Source: CATQHP01 sp965205595
Lineage (GTDB): Bacteria; Acidobacteriota; Terriglobia; Bryobacterales; UBA6623
DNA length: 64,000 bases
Direction of reading: 5' to 3'
Assembly (NCBI GenBank): GCA_965205595.1
Contig: CBDBHI010000030.1
Location: 404,381 to 468,380, forward strand
Below the pieces are notes generated by a model. The model was not told where the DNA came from. It worked only from the letters and a program-made list of their open reading frames with translations, and searched no databases. The translations under genes and the position numbers were made by a program. This document shows, one piece after another, positions 61,141 to 64,000 of the stretch. Within the stretch, counting starts at the first letter, position 1, and every line of letters begins with the position of its first letter.

Positions 61141-64000
61141 CTAGCGGACTTGGGCGGTTTCTTCTCTGAGGGTTGCGAGGAATTCGAGTAGATCAATCAA
61201 CTCTTGCTCGGTCATGGCGTTGACGAGGTCCTCGGGCATGATCGAAAGCTTGCTTTGGCGGCGCTCTGTGATATCGCCTGGTTCGAGGCGAATCTCATCG
61301 CCGGTTTCGGTGCGCACGACAATCCGTTCTGGCGAGTCTTCGGCGAGTAGTCCGGTTACAAGGCCGTAGTTCGTGGTGTCGAGTATCCACGAATAGTACT
61401 CGGGTGAGATACCCGCGCTGGGGTTAAGAATCGAATCGAAGAGGCCCTCTTTAGCGTATTTAGAGCCGATCGTCGCCAAGCTCGGGCCGACCAGCTCTTC
61501 GCCGGGTTCTAGAGAGTGACACTTGGCGCAATTTGCACCGTCTTTGTTGTCGAAGACGACTCGGCCGCGGTCGACGCTGCCCACGGCTTCAACGATGGTG
61601 CGAACACGCGTGATGGTCCGCTGGTTTTTGCTCTCGGGTGGCGGCAATACTTTCGCGGCGCGCTCGCGTACGGCCGGGTCTCTACTCGTATGAACGATGC
61701 TCGTTGCGACCGTTTTCAACTCACCGGGTAGCTCGAGCGACTCTTCCATGTCGAGGATGATGTTGAGACCCGACGACCGTCGGCCTAGAACACGCAACGC
61801 GGCACTGCGCACTTCGTTGGTCGATTCTGAAAGCACAACTTGCGTCAGCGTGTCATCGAGATCAGCGGGCCGGGCGGAGCCCAAGCCCTGGATTGCCGAG
61901 ATGCGAATCGCCTCGGGAGCCTCGAGAGCTAGGCTCCGCAGAACGGGCAAATACTCCGCGCCACCGATCGCCCCTAGCGCCTCCAACGCTGACGCTCTGG
62001 AGTCTTCGTCGACGTTCGCGTCTCGCGCCAAACGGAGCAGCCGCAGGCCGAACGCCGGATCAGCGAGCACCGTTGCGAGTTCGAGAGCATCTTTCCGCGT
62101 GTCGTCATTCTCTAGCGCCCGATTGACGGCGGCGAGCACAACGGCGTTCTTGCGTTGATCGCTCCACTCGCTATAAAGCTGTTTCCCTAGGAAGTAGAGA
62201 CCACGTTGGCGCAGTTGCGGGTCGGCGGATGGGTTGCTGACCATTCTAGAAATCGACATTGCCGCGCGGGCACTCGGCTGCCAGCCCAGCGCCTCAAAAG
62301 CTTCGGATCGCTGCTCGAGTGGGAGCGAGTTGTTCTCCGCGACCTGAATCAGATAAGGCACCGATGTCGGCGCTTGCAACACCCAGTAGAAGTCGGCGAC
62401 GGTCGAATTCCACTCCGGGAACTTGGTGCGGATTGCGGTATAAATACGTTCTTCCGCACCGGCCGCGGCGATTCGCAGCGTCTCTAGATACCAACGGTCC
62501 GAGCCGTCATAGCCCTCGGCCAATTCCATCCACGGTTCGATTCTTTCGGCCGGATCTAGCTCGCGTAGAAAGAGGGCGACTTCGCGGCGGACTTGCGGCG
62601 ATGGATCGCGAGTCATGGCCCTGGCGTGTTCGACGGAGTCCATTGCGTGGAATCGAGCGACACGCAGCCCGAGCGTTCGGAACTTCGGGTCGCTGTCGGC
62701 GAGCGCTTCGGCGAGCGCCGTTTCCCCTTCGATTCCCATCGGTGCGACGAGCCACAGAGCGCGAGCCCTCAGAGTGACGTTTGGACTGCGCCAAATCGCC
62801 ATCAGCATTTCCTTGGCGTCGTCGCCTCGGAGTTGCAGCTCTTGGTAGGCGCGCACTCGCGTTGCCTGGTTCGGCGATGCGAACGCCGCGGCTAGGCCTT
62901 CGTCGCTTTCGATGTCGAGCCGCGGCACGATGCCAACGTGGCCCTTCGGTGCCAGGCGGTAGATGCGGCCGTTCTCGATGTCTTGCATGTTGTGGCCGCC
63001 GACAACCGGGTCGTTCCAGTCGGCGATGAAGACCGAGCCGTCGGGAGCGACCGCAATATCGCTAGGCCGAAAATAGGGGTCGGTTGTGGCTACGGTGTTC
63101 TCGTGTTCCATCGTGTAACCCGCGCCGTCGGGTTCGACGAAAAACGTTTGGATCAGACGCTTGCCCGGCTCGGAGTGGAGCAGTTGACCCTGGTACTTCT
63201 CGGGGAGCAGATCGCCCTCGTAAAGCACCAGACCCGTCGGCGAGCCAGGCCCCGTGCGGGCCACGAACGGCATCGTGCCGGGGCGCTCCATATGGAAGTG
63301 AGTGCCTTTATCCTCGCGCCAGCGGCGGCCCCCGGGGCCCCAGTAGCCGTAGTTGGCGCCCTCGATGATATAGAGCAAACGTGTCCACTTATTGCCGTCG
63401 TCGTCGTTGTCGGTCTGCCAAATTGAGCCAAACGAGTCGAAGGCGATTTCGTAGGGGTTGCGGGCGTTGTGGGCAAGGATTGAAAAATCGGTCCCGTCAG
63501 CGTTCATGCGCTGGACAGTCGCGGCATAAAAAGGTCCTTCGCGACTGCTACTGTGCTGATTTCCTGACTTGTCGGTGGTCGAAAAACCTTGGTCGCCGGA
63601 GTTGAAGTAGTAGCGACCGTCGTGACCGAAGAGTACAACGTGCAGACCATGGTCATGGTCGATCCCACTCCAGCCGCTGAGCATTGTTTCCTGTGAAATA
63701 ATGTTGTCGCTCTCGTCTTTGGTGTAGACAACCAGATCCGGCGACTGCGAAACGACGACCCTATTGCCGAACACTGAAATTCCGAGCGGCGCCAGCATTT
63801 CAGGCTGCTGATCGAATACCTTTCGCGCATCGGCCCTACCGTCGCCATCGGTGTCTTCGAGGATGACGATGCGGTCGCCGGCCTCGTCGTTCTTCGGTTT
63901 GCTCTTGAGATCGCTGCGGTAGTTGACTGACTCGATGAACCAGATGCGTCCGCGCTCGTCGATGTCGAAATTGGTTGGATTGACGAGTAGCGGCTCGGTC
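61141..64000 (-). CDS. PVC-type heme-binding propeller/HEAT protein, partial (N-terminus beyond window)
   Basis: The frame is open to the window edge, giving at least 953 residues. The visible N-terminal part continues TEPLLVNPTNFDIDERGRIW upstream of the first Met at 63798, so the start lies outside. Domains: glucose-dehydrogenase-like propeller (about 1-370 visible; ARNPYEIAFDSFGSIWQTDN, PSDIAVAPDGSVFIADW), HEAT repeats (about 380-770), and a C-terminal cytochrome c (CAKCHSLEPGEELVGPSL). This is the putative membrane-bound dehydrogenase type common in Planctomycetes and Acidobacteria, a periplasmic oxidoreductase of unknown substrate. It converges with the nucleotidase, four bases apart. 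Confidence 0.92.
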   Translation of the reverse strand, partial: TEPLLVNPTNFDIDERGRIWFIESVNYRSDLKSKPKNDEAGDRIVILEDTDGDGRADARKVFDQQPEMLAPLGISVFGNRVVVSQSPDLVVYTKDESDNIISQETMLSGWSGIDHDHGLHVVLFGHDGRYYFNSGDQGFSTTDKSGNQHSSSREGPFYAATVQRMNADGTDFSILAHNARNPYEIAFDSFGSIWQTDNDDDGNKWTRLLYIIEGANYGYWGPGGRRWREDKGTHFHMERPGTMPFVARTGPGSPTGLVLYEGDLLPEKYQGQLLHSEPGKRLIQTFFVEPDGAGYTMEHENTVATTDPYFRPSDIAVAPDGSVFIADWNDPVVGGHNMQDIENGRIYRLAPKGHVGIVPRLDIESDEGLAAAFASPNQATRVRAYQELQLRGDDAKEMLMAIWRSPNVTLRARALWLVAPMGIEGETALAEALADSDPKFRTLGLRVARFHAMDSVEHARAMTRDPSPQVRREVALFLRELDPAERIEPWMELAEGYDGSDRWYLETLRIAAAGAEERIYTAIRTKFPEWNSTVADFYWVLQAPTSVPYLIQVAENNSLPLEQRSEAFEALGWQPSARAAMSISRMVSNPSADPQLRQRGLYFLGKQLYSEWSDQRKNAVVLAAVNRALENDDTRKDALELATVLADPAFGLRLLRLARDANVDEDSRASALEALGAIGGAEYLPVLRSLALEAPEAIRISAIQGLGSARPADLDDTLTQVVLSESTNEVRSAALRVLGRRSSGLNIILDMEESLELPGELKTVATSIVHTSRDPAVRERAAKVLPPPESKNQRTITRVRTIVEAVGSVDRGRVVFDNKDGANCAKCHSLEPGEELVGPSLATIGSKYAKEGLFDSILNPSAGISPEYYSWILDTTNYGLVTGLLAEDSPERIVVRTETGDEIRLEPGDITERRQSKLSIMPEDLVNAMTEQELIDLLEFLATLREETAQVR

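Overview
The window looks like a chromosomal stretch of an acidobacterium, most likely the Bryobacterales/Solibacter side of Acidobacteriota. This rests on gene content, not on a marker-gene placement: two very long TonB receptors with an N-terminal carboxypeptidase-regulatory-like domain, a winged-helix/TolB-propeller regulator, a DUF1501 + DUF1553 cytochrome pair, a PVC-type heme-binding propeller/HEAT protein, a sulfatase, HpnCDE squalene synthesis and a DmsE-type decaheme cytochrome. One tRNA, tRNA-Thr(CGT), is present.

Layout. 1-9.2 kb: a broken winged-helix/TolB gene, a small exported HExxH protein, a repeat-rich gap, an intact TonB receptor and an exported sulfatase. 9.5-12.1 kb: an IS21-family element whose istA carries an in-frame stop. 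12.4-20.4 kb: a two-domain glycosyltransferase, an enolase-superfamily gene broken by one TAG, a GT-C-like membrane protein, a small basic exported protein, and an operon of a YjhG/YagF-type sugar-acid dehydratase with a DksA-like zinc-finger protein. 20.4-22.0 kb: first of three copies of a DD(35)E insertion sequence. 22.3-25.9 kb: imuB behind a candidate SOS promoter, then a zinc-ribbon membrane protein plus site-2-type protease pair. 26-32.4 kb: an NHL propeller, tRNA-Thr, and egtB and egtD (ergothioneine) beside ggt. 32.4-36.3 kb: hpnC-hpnD-hpnE (squalene) running into lexA. 36.9-39.9 kb: a decaheme cytochrome translationally coupled to a large outer-membrane beta-barrel, a candidate trans-outer-membrane electron conduit. 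40-45.3 kb: a TonB receptor cut by the second IS copy. 45.4-52.7 kb: M20 dipeptidase + Bcr/CflA efflux pump, then the DUF1553/DUF1501 pair. 52.8-55 kb: third IS copy and a cluster of palindromic elements. 55.1-64 kb: exported flavodoxin, subtilase, MscS channel, 5'-nucleotidase, and a partial PVC-type cytochrome protein that runs off the window.

Two themes stand out. First, a family of short palindromic repeats (about 40 bp units, full form about 183 bp) occurs at least seven times. It fills gene junctions closely enough to supply stop codons (imuB, the site-2 protease, hpnC) and apparently the start codon of hpnD. Second, the region is decaying or being remodelled. Three genes have in-frame nonsense codons, one of them also a 10-bp tandem insertion. 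One receptor is cut by an IS. The middle IS copy is a mosaic whose 3' half matches the other two copies while its 5' half is diverged.

The most interesting functional units are the decaheme cytochrome/barrel pair, the imuB control region (promoter, GAAC-N7-GAAC direct repeat, then a terminator-like hairpin) and hpnE, which seems to start at ATT. No CRISPR array, phage, toxin-antitoxin pair or recognisable defence island was seen.
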